This document shows positions 32,733 through 41,054 of a DNA stretch of 64,000 nucleotides, in pieces. Under the pieces are notes generated by a model. It saw only the letters and a program-made list of their open reading frames with translations. It was not told the DNA's origin and searched no databases. The DNA is from Limivivens faecihominis (lineage in GTDB: Bacteria; Bacillota; Clostridia; Lachnospirales; Lachnospiraceae). A program made the position numbers and the translations under genes. Position 1 is the stretch's first letter. Every line of letters begins with the position of its first letter. The DNA lies in assembly GCF_020686945.1 (NCBI RefSeq), contig NZ_JAJEPR010000012.1:33251-97250 (forward strand). Reading direction: 5' to 3'.

Positions 32733-32871
32733 AACTGTTCAGAGCAAGCAGATTTTCATGCAAAAGTGTGAATCATGCTTGCATGAATGAACACTTTTAC
32801 ATGGAAATCTTTTTGGCGGATACGCCACACCGACGAAATGCGTAGCATTTTGGAGGTGGTTCTGAACAGTT
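32733..32871. repeat. Interspersed inverted-repeat element, copy 1 (MITE-like)
   Basis: A 139-base element with terminal inverted repeats AACTGTTCAGA/TCTGAACAGTT. Inside are nested pairs AGATTTTC/GGAAATCT, AAAAGTGT/ACACTTTT and TCATGC/GCATGA. It is about 80% identical by eye to the element at 42332, and the outer stems differ by a compensated base pair. It carries no gene. It marks the right edge of the AT-rich island and precedes the feoA-like gene. Confidence 0.8.
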
Positions 32872-32903
32872 TCGATAATTTAAAGAAAGGAAAGGTGCAA
32901 ATT

Positions 32904-33116
32904 ATGTTATCCCTCAATGAAACCAAGGCCGGAGAAGCCTGCACGATCAAATGGATGACCGGCATGCCGGAAACGATGGATTATATCAGAAGCTGCAAGG
33001 TCAGCGAAGGCAAGGACGTACGGGTCATCAGCCGGATCTTCGGGGGCGTCATCGTAAGCGTGGAAAACCGGAGAATCCTCATCAGCGACGACGCAGCCAG
33101 ACGGATCAAAGTGTGA
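32904..33116 (+). CDS. feoA: FeoA-like SH3-domain protein
   Basis: A 70-residue protein with the FeoA fold pattern: LNETKAGEACTIKWMTG at the start, then the G-x-x-V-x-V-I-S-R strand and RILISDDAARRIKV at the end. FeoA assists the FeoB ferrous iron transporter; here no feoB follows, so it could be an orphan regulator or adaptor. The start is chosen at 32904 after AAAGGAAAGG; upstream codons in frame run through the repeat element. Composition is again GC-rich, so it belongs to the core genome. Confidence 0.75.
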   Translation: MLSLNETKAGEACTIKWMTGMPETMDYIRSCKVSEGKDVRVISRIFGGVIVSVENRRILISDDAARRIKV

Positions 33117-33163
33117 AAAAACAGCGCTTCCCGGGGAGAAATCCCTGAGGGAGGCGCTGTTTT
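33117..33163 (+). terminator. Terminator after the feoA-like gene
   Basis: AAAACAGCGC pairs with GCGCTGTTTT, extended inside by TTCC/GGAG-type pairs. Confidence 0.85.
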
Positions 33164-33216
33164 CATTTATGAGCAAAGCAATTCCTCCCGTTTACAGCTT
33201 GTTCAGAAAAATTTTA

Positions 33217-33245
33217 TTGTGAAACTTTACAGAAAGTGGTAGAAT
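33217..33245 (+). promoter_or_regulatory. secA promoter
   Basis: TTGTGA, 17 bases and TAGAAT lie 53 bases before the secA start. Confidence 0.65.
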
Positions 33246-33297
33246 AGAAGTGTTTATGAAGAAATGGACGAAATATAATTTTTAGGAGATTATCAAT

Positions 33298-35859
33298 ATG
33301 AGCATGTTTCAAAAGGTCTTCGGTACCCACAGCGAGCGCGAGGTGAAAAGAATCAAACCGCTGGTGGATAAGATCGAAGCGTTAAGACCGACGATGCAGG
33401 CACTTTCCGACGAAGACCTGCGAAATAAGACAACGGAGTTTAAAGAGCGTCTTTCCAACGGAGAGACCCTGGATGACCTGCTTCCGGAAGCCTTTGCGGT
33501 TGTCCGTGAGGCAGATAAACGTGTACTTGGCATGGAGCCCTACCGCGTACAGCTGATCGGAGGTATCATCCTTCATCAGGGACGTATCGCCGAGATGAAG
33601 ACCGGTGAAGGTAAGACCCTGGTAGCGACCCTTCCGGCTTACCTGAATGCCCTGGAGGGAAAAGGCGTTCATATCATCACCGTCAACGATTATCTGGCAC
33701 ACCGTGATGCCGAGGAGATGGGACAGGTTCACCGCTTCTTAGGCCTGACCTGCGGCTGTATCCTGAACTCCATGAATAACGACGAGCGCCGCGCCCAGTA
33801 TGCCTGCGATATCACTTATGTAACCAACAACGAGGACGGTTTCGACTACCTTCGTGACAACATGGTGATCTACAAAGAGCAGCTGGTACAGAGAGAGCTT
33901 CACTACGCCATCATCGACGAGGTGGACTCCGTTCTCATCGACGAAGCCCGTACCCCGCTGATCATTTCCGGCCAGAGCGGCAAATCCACCAAGCTTTATG
34001 AGGTCTGCGATATCCTCGCAAGACAGCTGGAGCGAGGCGAGGCCAGCGGCGAAGTGACCAAGATGACTGCCATCATGGGTGAGGAGATCACCGAGACCGG
34101 CGACTTCATCGTCAATGAAAAAGACAAAGTCGTAAACCTGACGGAACAGGGCGTTCATAAGGTTGAGGACTTCTTCCATATCGAGAACCTGGCAGATCCG
34201 GAGAACCTGGAGATCCAGCACAACATCATTCTTGCCTTAAGAGCTCACAACCTCATGTTCCGCGACCGCGACTATGTGGTAAAAGACGACGAGGTCCTCA
34301 TCGTCGATGAGTTCACCGGCCGTATCATGCCGGGCCGCCGTTATTCTGACGGACTCCATCAGGCCATCGAGGCAAAAGAGCATGTGAAGGTCAAGAGAGA
34401 GAGCAAGACCCTTGCTACGATCACCTTCCAGAACTTCTTCAATAAATATGCAAAGAAATCCGGTATGACCGGTACCGCTCTCACCGAGGAAAAAGAGTTC
34501 CGTGAGATCTACGGCATGGACGTAGTGGAGATCCCCACCAACCGTCCGGTTATCCGTAAAGATCTGGATGATGCCGTTTATATGACGAAAAAAGAGAAAT
34601 TCCGTGCAGTTGTTGAGGCCATCAAAGAGGCTCATGAGAAAGGACAGCCGGTTCTGGTCGGCACCATCACGATTGAGACTTCCGAGCTTTTAAGCAGCAT
34701 GCTGAAAAGACAGGGCATCAAGCATAATGTCCTGAATGCGAAGTTCCATGAGCTGGAGGCTGAGATCGTCAAGGATGCCGGTATTCACGGAGCCGTTACC
34801 ATCGCCACCAACATGGCAGGCCGTGGTACCGATATTAAGCTGGATGACAAGGCAAAAGAGGCCGGCGGTCTGAAGATCATCGGTACCGAGCGTCACGAGT
34901 CCCGCCGTATCGATAACCAGCTGCGTGGTCGTTCCGGCCGTCAGGGGGACCCAGGAGAATCCCGTTTCTACATTTCCCTGGAGGACGATCTGATGCGTCT
35001 CTTCGGTTCCGAAAGCCTGATGAACACCTTCCGGAAACTGGGTGTAGCTGAGAATGAGCAGATCGAGCACAAGATGCTTTCCAGCGCCATCGAGAAGGCC
35101 CAGAAGAAGATCGAGAGCAACAACTACGGTATCCGTAAAAACCTCCTCGAGTATGACCAGGTCAACAACGAACAGCGTGAGATTATTTACAAAGAGCGCC
35201 GCCGCGTTCTGGACGGAGAAAACATGCGTGATTCCGTTTATAAGATGATAGCTGATTTCGTGGACAATACCGTAGATATGTGTATTTCCGATGAGCAGGA
35301 CCGCGAGGACTGGAACCTCACCGAGCTTGACACCCTGCTCCTTCCGGTAATTCCCCTTCCGAAGGTGGAGCTTCCGGATCATCTGAAGAAAAATCAGTTA
35401 AAACAGCTCTTAAAAGAGCAGGCTACCAAGCTTTATGAATCCAAAGAGGCAGAGTTCCCGGAGCCCGAGCAGCTTCGTGAGCTGGAGCGAGTGATTATGC
35501 TGAAGGTTGTAGACCGGAAGTGGATGGATCACATCGACGATATGGAGCAGCTGCGTCAGGGTATCGGCCTTCAGGCTTACGGCCAGAAGGATCCGCTTGT
35601 AGAGTACAAGATGAACGCTTACGAGATGTTCAATGCCATGACAGCTTCCATCCAGGAGGATACCCTCCGTCTCCTCTACCATGTAAGAGTAGAGCAGAAG
35701 GCCGAGCGTGAGGAGGTTGCCAAGGTAACCGGAACCAACAAAGACGAGTCTGGCCCGAAAGAGCCGAAGAAGCGCATGGAAGAAAAGGTATATCCCAACG
35801 ATCCCTGCCCCTGCGGAAGCGGTAAAAAATATAAACAGTGCTGCGGCAGACGCGCATAA
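33298..35859 (+). CDS. secA: Preprotein translocase ATPase SecA
   Basis: An 853-residue motor that drives preproteins through SecYEG. Visible landmarks are GEGKTLVATLPAYL (Walker A) near 100, IDEVDSVLIDEARTPL (DEAD-like Walker B), TNMAGRGTDIKL (second helicase domain) and DQLRGRSGRQGDPGES-type sequence around the motif VI Arg. The tail holds the zinc-binding CPCGSGKKYKQCC that contacts SecB-like factors or ribosomes. Length is normal. It begins a unit that is followed, after a terminator, by prfB, the conserved clostridial order. Confidence 0.98.
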   Translation: MSMFQKVFGTHSEREVKRIKPLVDKIEALRPTMQALSDEDLRNKTTEFKERLSNGETLDDLLPEAFAVVREADKRVLGMEPYRVQLIGGIILHQGRIAEMKTGEGKTLVATLPAYLNALEGKGVHIITVNDYLAHRDAEEMGQVHRFLGLTCGCILNSMNNDERRAQYACDITYVTNNEDGFDYLRDNMVIYKEQLVQRELHYAIIDEVDSVLIDEARTPLIISGQSGKSTKLYEVCDILARQLERGEASGEVTKMTAIMGEEITETGDFIVNEKDKVVNLTEQGVHKVEDFFHIENLADPENLEIQHNIILALRAHNLMFRDRDYVVKDDEVLIVDEFTGRIMPGRRYSDGLHQAIEAKEHVKVKRESKTLATITFQNFFNKYAKKSGMTGTALTEEKEFREIYGMDVVEIPTNRPVIRKDLDDAVYMTKKEKFRAVVEAIKEAHEKGQPVLVGTITIETSELLSSMLKRQGIKHNVLNAKFHELEAEIVKDAGIHGAVTIATNMAGRGTDIKLDDKAKEAGGLKIIGTERHESRRIDNQLRGRSGRQGDPGESRFYISLEDDLMRLFGSESLMNTFRKLGVAENEQIEHKMLSSAIEKAQKKIESNNYGIRKNLLEYDQVNNEQREIIYKERRRVLDGENMRDSVYKMIADFVDNTVDMCISDEQDREDWNLTELDTLLLPVIPLPKVELPDHLKKNQLKQLLKEQATKLYESKEAEFPEPEQLRELERVIMLKVVDRKWMDHIDDMEQLRQGIGLQAYGQKDPLVEYKMNAYEMFNAMTASIQEDTLRLLYHVRVEQKAEREEVAKVTGTNKDESGPKEPKKRMEEKVYPNDPCPCGSGKKYKQCCGRRA

Positions 35860-35890
35860 GGAGAATCACGCGGCAGCCCGCATGAGATTC

Positions 35891-35924
35891 TGCCCGGCGG
35901 ATGAAAGACTCCGCCGGGCATTTT
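35891..35924 (+). terminator. secA terminator
   Basis: An 11-bp GC-rich stem TGCCCGGCGGA/TCCGCCGGGCA with a short T tract. Confidence 0.85.
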
Positions 35925-36041
35925 GGACGTTATGAAATGTAGAAATCTCAGGAGCGGCAGGCAGTGAGTATTCGGATCGATTAAGGCAAACGGAAAAAGA
36001 GGCGGCCCACCTTGGCGGGCCAGAAGAAAGAGGTGGAATCT

Positions 36042-37181
36042 GTGGTTGAATTAGACCAGTTTAAATACACTCTGGGCACATATAAGCAGCCCCTGGAGGA
36101 AATCAAGGATTCTCTGGATCTGGTAAACAAAGAGCAGAGAGTTCAGGAGCTTGAGCGAAAAATGGAGGAGCCGGATTTCTGGGATAACCCGGAGAAATCC
36201 CAGGAGAGCATGAAGACTCTGAAAAGCCTGAAGGACGATATCGCGATCTATCATCATCTGACGGAGCTTTTCGAGGAGATCGAGCTTCTCATCGAGATGG
36301 GTTATGAGGAAAATGACCCGGCTGTTCTGCCGGATATCCAGGCAAACATGGATGAGTTCATCACCGAGTATGAGAACATCCGCATGAAGACCCTGCTTTC
36401 CGGCGAATATGACAACAACAACGCCATCGTTACCCTGCACGCCGGAGCCGGCGGAACCGAGTCCTGCGACTGGTGCGGCATGTTGTACCGTATGTACAGC
36501 CGCTGGGTGGATAAGAAAGGCTTCTCCATGGAAGTTCTGGACTATCTGGACGGCGATGAGGCGGGCGTGAAATCCGTTACCTTCCAGGTCAACGGCGAGA
36601 ACGCTTTCGGTTATCTGAAATCAGAAAAAGGCGTACATCGTCTGGTTCGTATTTCCCCGTTCAATGCGGCAGGAAAGCGGCAGACTTCCTTCGTATCCTG
36701 CGATGTCATGCCGGATATCGAGGAGGATCTGGATGTGGAGATCCGGGACGAAGATATCCGTGTAGATACCTACCGTTCCAGCGGAGCCGGCGGACAGCAT
36801 ATCAACAAAACTTCTTCTGCCATCCGTATCACCCATTTACCGACCGGTATTGTGGTACAGTGTCAGAATGAGCGTTCCCAGTTCCAGAACAAAGACAAGG
36901 CCATGCAGATGCTGAAAGCAAAGCTGTATCTTCTGAAACAGCAGGAGAATGCGGAGAAGGTTTCCGGTATCCGCGGTGAGGTCAAGGAGATCGGCTGGGG
37001 CAACCAGATCCGTTCCTACGTCCTTCAGCCCTACACCATGGTAAAAGACCATCGGACAGGAGCAGAGACAGGAAATGTGGACAGTGTTCTGGACGGAAAT
37101 ATCGATCTGTTTATCAACGCTTATCTGAAATGGATCACCTTGGGTGAATCCTCCGGCGATACGGATTCAGATATGGAGTAA
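36042..37181 (+). CDS. prfB: Peptide chain release factor 2
   Basis: A 379-residue RF2 that ends translation at UGA and UAA. The recognition motif is SPF (RISPFNAAGK) and the catalytic GGQ lies in SSGAGGQHINKTSS. The start is taken as GTG at 36042, after AGAGGTGG, giving MVELDQFKYTL, which fits family N termini; a TTG at 36012 in the same frame is less likely. The usual autoregulatory frameshift (CUUUGAC at about codon 25) is absent: at the matching place the frame reads TCTCTGGATCTG without a stop. Confidence 0.95.
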   Translation: MVELDQFKYTLGTYKQPLEEIKDSLDLVNKEQRVQELERKMEEPDFWDNPEKSQESMKTLKSLKDDIAIYHHLTELFEEIELLIEMGYEENDPAVLPDIQANMDEFITEYENIRMKTLLSGEYDNNNAIVTLHAGAGGTESCDWCGMLYRMYSRWVDKKGFSMEVLDYLDGDEAGVKSVTFQVNGENAFGYLKSEKGVHRLVRISPFNAAGKRQTSFVSCDVMPDIEEDLDVEIRDEDIRVDTYRSSGAGGQHINKTSSAIRITHLPTGIVVQCQNERSQFQNKDKAMQMLKAKLYLLKQQENAEKVSGIRGEVKEIGWGNQIRSYVLQPYTMVKDHRTGAETGNVDSVLDGNIDLFINAYLKWITLGESSGDTDSDME

Positions 37182-37205
37182 AAAAGAAAAAGGGAGGCAG
37201 ATACT

Positions 37206-38516
37206 ATGGGCATTATCAGAGCAGCAGTGGACACTGCAAGGGGAACATTGTCAGATCAGTGGCTTGACGTTGTGGAAGCCGGTGATATGGGGGAGCAGAC
37301 GCTCTTTACAGAGGGAAATATCGTAAGACAGGGTTCCAACCGGAGAGGGAACAGTGATGTGATCTCCAACGGTTCTGTGATTCATGTCTATGACAATCAG
37401 TTCATGATCCTGACAGACGGTGGAAAGATCATCGATTATTCCGCAGAGCCTGGCTACTATACGGTAGACAATGCTTCTGCTCCTTCACTTTTTAATGGAG
37501 ATCTGGTGGGAGATGTTCTGAAGGATTCCTTCAACCGTTTTAAATTCGGAGGCGGAAAACCGGTTTCCATGAAAGTATATTTCCTGAACCTTCAGGAGAT
37601 CAGAGGCATCCGTTTCGGTACGAGAAATCCGGTAAACTATTTCGATAATTTCTACAATTCCGAGCTTTTCCTCAGAACGCACGGAAGTTATTCCATCAAG
37701 ATCACAGATCCCATCCGTTTCTATACGGAGGTGGTTCCGAGAAATGCTTCTCATCTGGAAGTGGAAGATATCAATCAGCAGTTCCTGGATGAGTTTCTGG
37801 AGGCACTTCAGAGTGCCATCAGTCAGATGTCCGTAGACGGCATCCGCATTTCTCATGTGACCAGTAAGACAAGAGAGCTTTCCAAATATATGGCGCAGGT
37901 TCTGGATGAAGACTGGAAGAAAGCCCGTGGTATCGAGATCCAGTCTGTCGGCATTGCCAGTGTTTCCTATGATGAGGAATCTCAGAAGCTCATCAATATG
38001 AGAAACCAGGGCGCCATGATGGGAGATCCCACCATCCGTGAGGGCTTTGTACAGAGTTCCATCGCAAAAGGACTGGAAGCAGCCGGTTCCAATGCAAACG
38101 GAGCGATGGCAGGCTATATGGGAATGGGCATGGGCATGCAGGGAGCCGGCGGTTTCATGAGTGCAGCCAGCAATACCAATATGCAGCAAATGAACCAGCA
38201 GGCACAGTATCAGCAGCAGATGAACCAGCAGCAGCCCCAGTATCATCAGCAGTACGGCCAGCAGCCTCAGTATCAGCAGCAGATACCGCCTCAGGGTCAG
38301 TATGGTCAGCAGCAGCCGAACCAGCAGTACGGTCAGCCTCAGGGCGGCCAGCAGCCGTCAGGCGACACCTGGACCTGTGCCTGCGGAGCAGTCAATACCG
38401 GAAACTTCTGCCCGAATTGTGGAGGACGCCGCCCTGCTCCGGCCACCTGGACCTGCTCCTGCGGTACAGTCAACACCGGAAAATTCTGCCCGAACTGCGG
38501 GAAACCTCGCCCGTAA
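37206..38516 (+). CDS. YdjI-like SPFH-domain protein with Gln-rich linker and two zinc ribbons
   Basis: A 436-residue protein. The N-terminal ~290 residues form an SPFH/Band 7-type domain of the YdjI (virion core-like) family (MGIIRAAVDTARGTLSDQW at the start). A Met/Gly-rich turn (about 295–320) leads to a Gln/Tyr/Pro-rich, prion-like linker (about 325–385), then two near-identical CxC-x9-CPNCG zinc ribbons. In Bacillus subtilis YdjI works with YdjG and YdjH to bring PspA to the membrane; homologues of both follow here. RBS AGGGAGG. Confidence 0.85.
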   Translation: MGIIRAAVDTARGTLSDQWLDVVEAGDMGEQTLFTEGNIVRQGSNRRGNSDVISNGSVIHVYDNQFMILTDGGKIIDYSAEPGYYTVDNASAPSLFNGDLVGDVLKDSFNRFKFGGGKPVSMKVYFLNLQEIRGIRFGTRNPVNYFDNFYNSELFLRTHGSYSIKITDPIRFYTEVVPRNASHLEVEDINQQFLDEFLEALQSAISQMSVDGIRISHVTSKTRELSKYMAQVLDEDWKKARGIEIQSVGIASVSYDEESQKLINMRNQGAMMGDPTIREGFVQSSIAKGLEAAGSNANGAMAGYMGMGMGMQGAGGFMSAASNTNMQQMNQQAQYQQQMNQQQPQYHQQYGQQPQYQQQIPPQGQYGQQQPNQQYGQPQGGQQPSGDTWTCACGAVNTGNFCPNCGGRRPAPATWTCSCGTVNTGKFCPNCGKPRP

Positions 38517-38528
38517 AGGAGGGAGCCT

Positions 38529-39659
38529 ATGTCAGCAGTTAGCTATAAATGCCCGAACTGCGGAGGAGAACTGACTTTTGATCCGCAGACTCAGAAATAT
38601 AAATGCGAATACTGCTTTTCCTATTTTACAGAGGAAGAGCTGGAGGCAGCCAACCCGGATGTGAAGAGTGCCGGGGAGGATGCCGGAACGGCGGCACCCG
38701 AGAGCGAAGCGGCCTCCGGAGCAGCCGGAAATCAGGAAGCCGCCGGTAAGGACAGCCGGAAGGCTTCCGGAACAGCAGATGACGAGGGCGAGGCCGTCCT
38801 CTACACCTGTCCGAGCTGCGGCGCGGAGATCGTGACGGATTCCACGACAGCTGCGACCTTCTGCTATTACTGCCACAATCCTGTCGTGCTTTCGGGCCGG
38901 GTCAGCGGAGAATTTCTCCCGGATCTCGTGGTGCCCTTCGTCATCGACCGGAAAAAAGCGGAGCAGAGCTTCATGAATTTCGTACATAGCAAGAAATTTG
39001 TCCCCAACGCCTTCTTTGAGAAAAAGCAGATCGAAAAGTTCTCCGGCGTCTATTTCCCGGCCTGGCTCTTCGATGTGAAGGCGGAGGGCATCTACGAGGC
39101 CACAGGTGAGAACATTCATACCTGGACCAGCGGGGACGACGAGTACACGGAGACCGAGGAATATCATGTGGAGCGGGAAGGCGATCTGACCTTTAAGGAG
39201 CTCAGCAAGAACGCCCTGAAAAAGGCCAACAGAACTCTGGTGGAGGGCATCTGGCCCTACAAACTCAGCGAGGCGAAGCCTTTTCACATGGGCTATCTCT
39301 CCGGTTTCCAGGCAGAGCGAAGAGATATGGAGTCCTCCGAGTTTCAGGGAGAGCTTCTGAACGATGTGAACAAATACGGCAAGAAACTTCTCCGGGAGAG
39401 CGTCAGCGGCTACGATTCCGTGACAACGAAGAAGTGCGACTGTACCATTGAGGAAGTCGAGGAGCATTACGCTCTCCTTCCGGTCTGGACTGTGACCTAC
39501 AAGGGAAAAGACGGAAAAATGTATTACTACACGATGAACGGCCAGTCAGGCAAAGTCGTCGGAAAGCTTCCTCTGGACAGGGGCAAAGTCGTCAGGCTCT
39601 TCCTGGCGGTGACGATTCCCGTATTTCTGCTGGGTCTTCTGGGAGGGTATTTTATATGA
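38529..39659 (+). CDS. YdjG-like zinc-ribbon membrane protein
   Basis: A 376-residue protein. A TFIIB-type zinc ribbon (CPNCGGELTFDPQTQKYKCEYC) opens it, an Ala/Gly/Glu-rich linker (about 45–95) follows, then a second ribbon (CPSCGAEI…FCYYC), a large soluble domain with FPAWLFDVKAEGIYEA and a C-terminal membrane helix (about 355–374). It matches the B. subtilis YdjG family, a membrane partner of the SPFH protein. It is 12 bases downstream of the YdjI-like gene and overlaps the next gene by 4 bases. Confidence 0.82.
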   Translation: MSAVSYKCPNCGGELTFDPQTQKYKCEYCFSYFTEEELEAANPDVKSAGEDAGTAAPESEAASGAAGNQEAAGKDSRKASGTADDEGEAVLYTCPSCGAEIVTDSTTAATFCYYCHNPVVLSGRVSGEFLPDLVVPFVIDRKKAEQSFMNFVHSKKFVPNAFFEKKQIEKFSGVYFPAWLFDVKAEGIYEATGENIHTWTSGDDEYTETEEYHVEREGDLTFKELSKNALKKANRTLVEGIWPYKLSEAKPFHMGYLSGFQAERRDMESSEFQGELLNDVNKYGKKLLRESVSGYDSVTTKKCDCTIEEVEEHYALLPVWTVTYKGKDGKMYYYTMNGQSGKVVGKLPLDRGKVVRLFLAVTIPVFLLGLLGGYFI

Positions 39660-40507
39660 GAAAAAGAGATCGAATTTTCATAGCGCCGCTCCTGGCCGTC
39701 AGTCTTCTTTTTGCGGCAGCGCCGACAGCTCTGGCCGCTGAGAGCGGAGAGCAGTTTGTCTTTGATAAAGCGGATCTTCTGACCACCGAGGAGGAAGACG
39801 AGCTGAACGATATGGCCAATAATCTGGCAGAAAATTTTAACATGAACTTCGTTATCCTCACGACGGATGACGCCGAGGGGAAAGAGGCAGAAGTCTACGC
39901 CGATGATTTCTACATGGATAACGGTTTCTACGATGACGGAAAAGACGGCGGAGCCATTTACATTATCGCTATGGATAACCGCCGGGTTCAGGTGGAGACT
40001 GTCGGAGATATGAAGGTTCGTTACATCACCGACGACCGTGTGGACGGGATCATCGATGCCGGCTACGAGGATGTGAAGGATGGAGCCTACGCGGCGGCTT
40101 TTGAAGCCATGCTGAACGCCACTGTTGATTACATTGAGGACGGTGTAGTCGATGGCAAATATACATACAATGAGGATACCGGGGAATATGACTATTATGA
40201 TACGGGAAAAGAGATTCGTCAGATCACTCTGGCAGAGTTTCTGATCGCTCTCGGTATCGCTCTGGTGGCAGGCGGTGTGGCTGTGAGCTGCGTCATCGGT
40301 ACCTACTATCTCAAATGGGGGGCCTACGAGTATCCTTATAAAGAGAAAGCAAAACTGAAGGTCAGCCGGAAAAGGGACGACTTTATCGGTTCTCATGTGA
40401 GCCACCGCCATATCGAGCATGAGAGCAGCAGCAGCGACTCCGGCATGACCACGACCCATGATTCCTCCGGCGGCGGAAATTTTGGCGGCGGTGGAAGAGA
40501 TTTTTAG
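39656..40507 (+). CDS. YdjH-like TPM-domain membrane protein
   Basis: A 283-residue exported protein. The signal peptide (about 1–28, ALAA) is followed by a TPM domain (about 33–165: DKADLLTTEEEDELNDMAN, GGAIYIIAMDNRRVQVETVG), one membrane helix (about 196–220) and a basic then Ser/Gly-rich cytoplasmic tail ending GGGNFGGGGRDF, typical of TPM proteins. It would display the TPM domain outside and the Gly-rich tail inside. Together with the two preceding genes it makes a YdjI–YdjG–YdjH module. Confidence 0.87.
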   Translation: MRKRDRIFIAPLLAVSLLFAAAPTALAAESGEQFVFDKADLLTTEEEDELNDMANNLAENFNMNFVILTTDDAEGKEAEVYADDFYMDNGFYDDGKDGGAIYIIAMDNRRVQVETVGDMKVRYITDDRVDGIIDAGYEDVKDGAYAAAFEAMLNATVDYIEDGVVDGKYTYNEDTGEYDYYDTGKEIRQITLAEFLIALGIALVAGGVAVSCVIGTYYLKWGAYEYPYKEKAKLKVSRKRDDFIGSHVSHRHIEHESSSSDSGMTTTHDSSGGGNFGGGGRDF

Positions 40508-40606
40508 AAAAAGATCATAGATTTGCCGTTGCGTTCTCTGGAAAACTGTGGTAACATCTTCCTTGTGACTACAAATGTACTTAATAGACGTACAAGGAGG
40601 AAAACC

Positions 40607-41047
40607 ATGTCAGAGAGCAAATATTTCGTTGTCAAGCAGAAAGCAGTTCCGGAAGTTCTTTCGAAGGTGGTAGAGGCCAAACGTCTGCTGGAGTCAGAAC
40701 GTGTCTCCACGGTGCAGGAGGCCACCGACCGGGTGGGAATCAGCAGGAGTTCTTTCTATAAATATAAAGATGACGTTTTTCCCTTTCATGACAATGCGAA
40801 GGGAAAGACCATAACCTTCATGATTCAGATGGATGATGAGCCTGGCCTTCTGTCCGATGTGCTTCATATCGTGGCAGATTACCAGGCCAATATTCTGACC
40901 ATTCATCAGAGTATTCCCATTAACGGCATAGCGTCTCTTACCCTGAGTGTGGAGATCCTGCCTAACACAGGGGATCTTTCCAGTATGGTGGAGGCGATCG
41001 AAAAACTGGAGGGTATCCAGTATCTGAAAATATTAGCAAGGGAGTAA
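40607..41047 (+). CDS. ACT-domain regulatory protein (UPF0735/PheB-like)
   Basis: A 146-residue protein. The N-terminal half holds a helix-turn-helix-like segment (TVQEATDRVGISRSSFYKYKDDVFPF) and the C-terminal half an ACT domain (about 70–146: FMIQMDDEPGLLSDVLHIVADY, INGIASLTLSVEI) that would bind an amino acid. The family often sits next to hom in Firmicutes, as here (8-base gap). It probably tunes aspartate-family synthesis; the mechanism is not established. The start at 40607 follows ACAAGGAGG. Confidence 0.87.
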   Translation: MSESKYFVVKQKAVPEVLSKVVEAKRLLESERVSTVQEATDRVGISRSSFYKYKDDVFPFHDNAKGKTITFMIQMDDEPGLLSDVLHIVADYQANILTIHQSIPINGIASLTLSVEILPNTGDLSSMVEAIEKLEGIQYLKILARE

Positions 41048-41054
41048 ACGAAAG

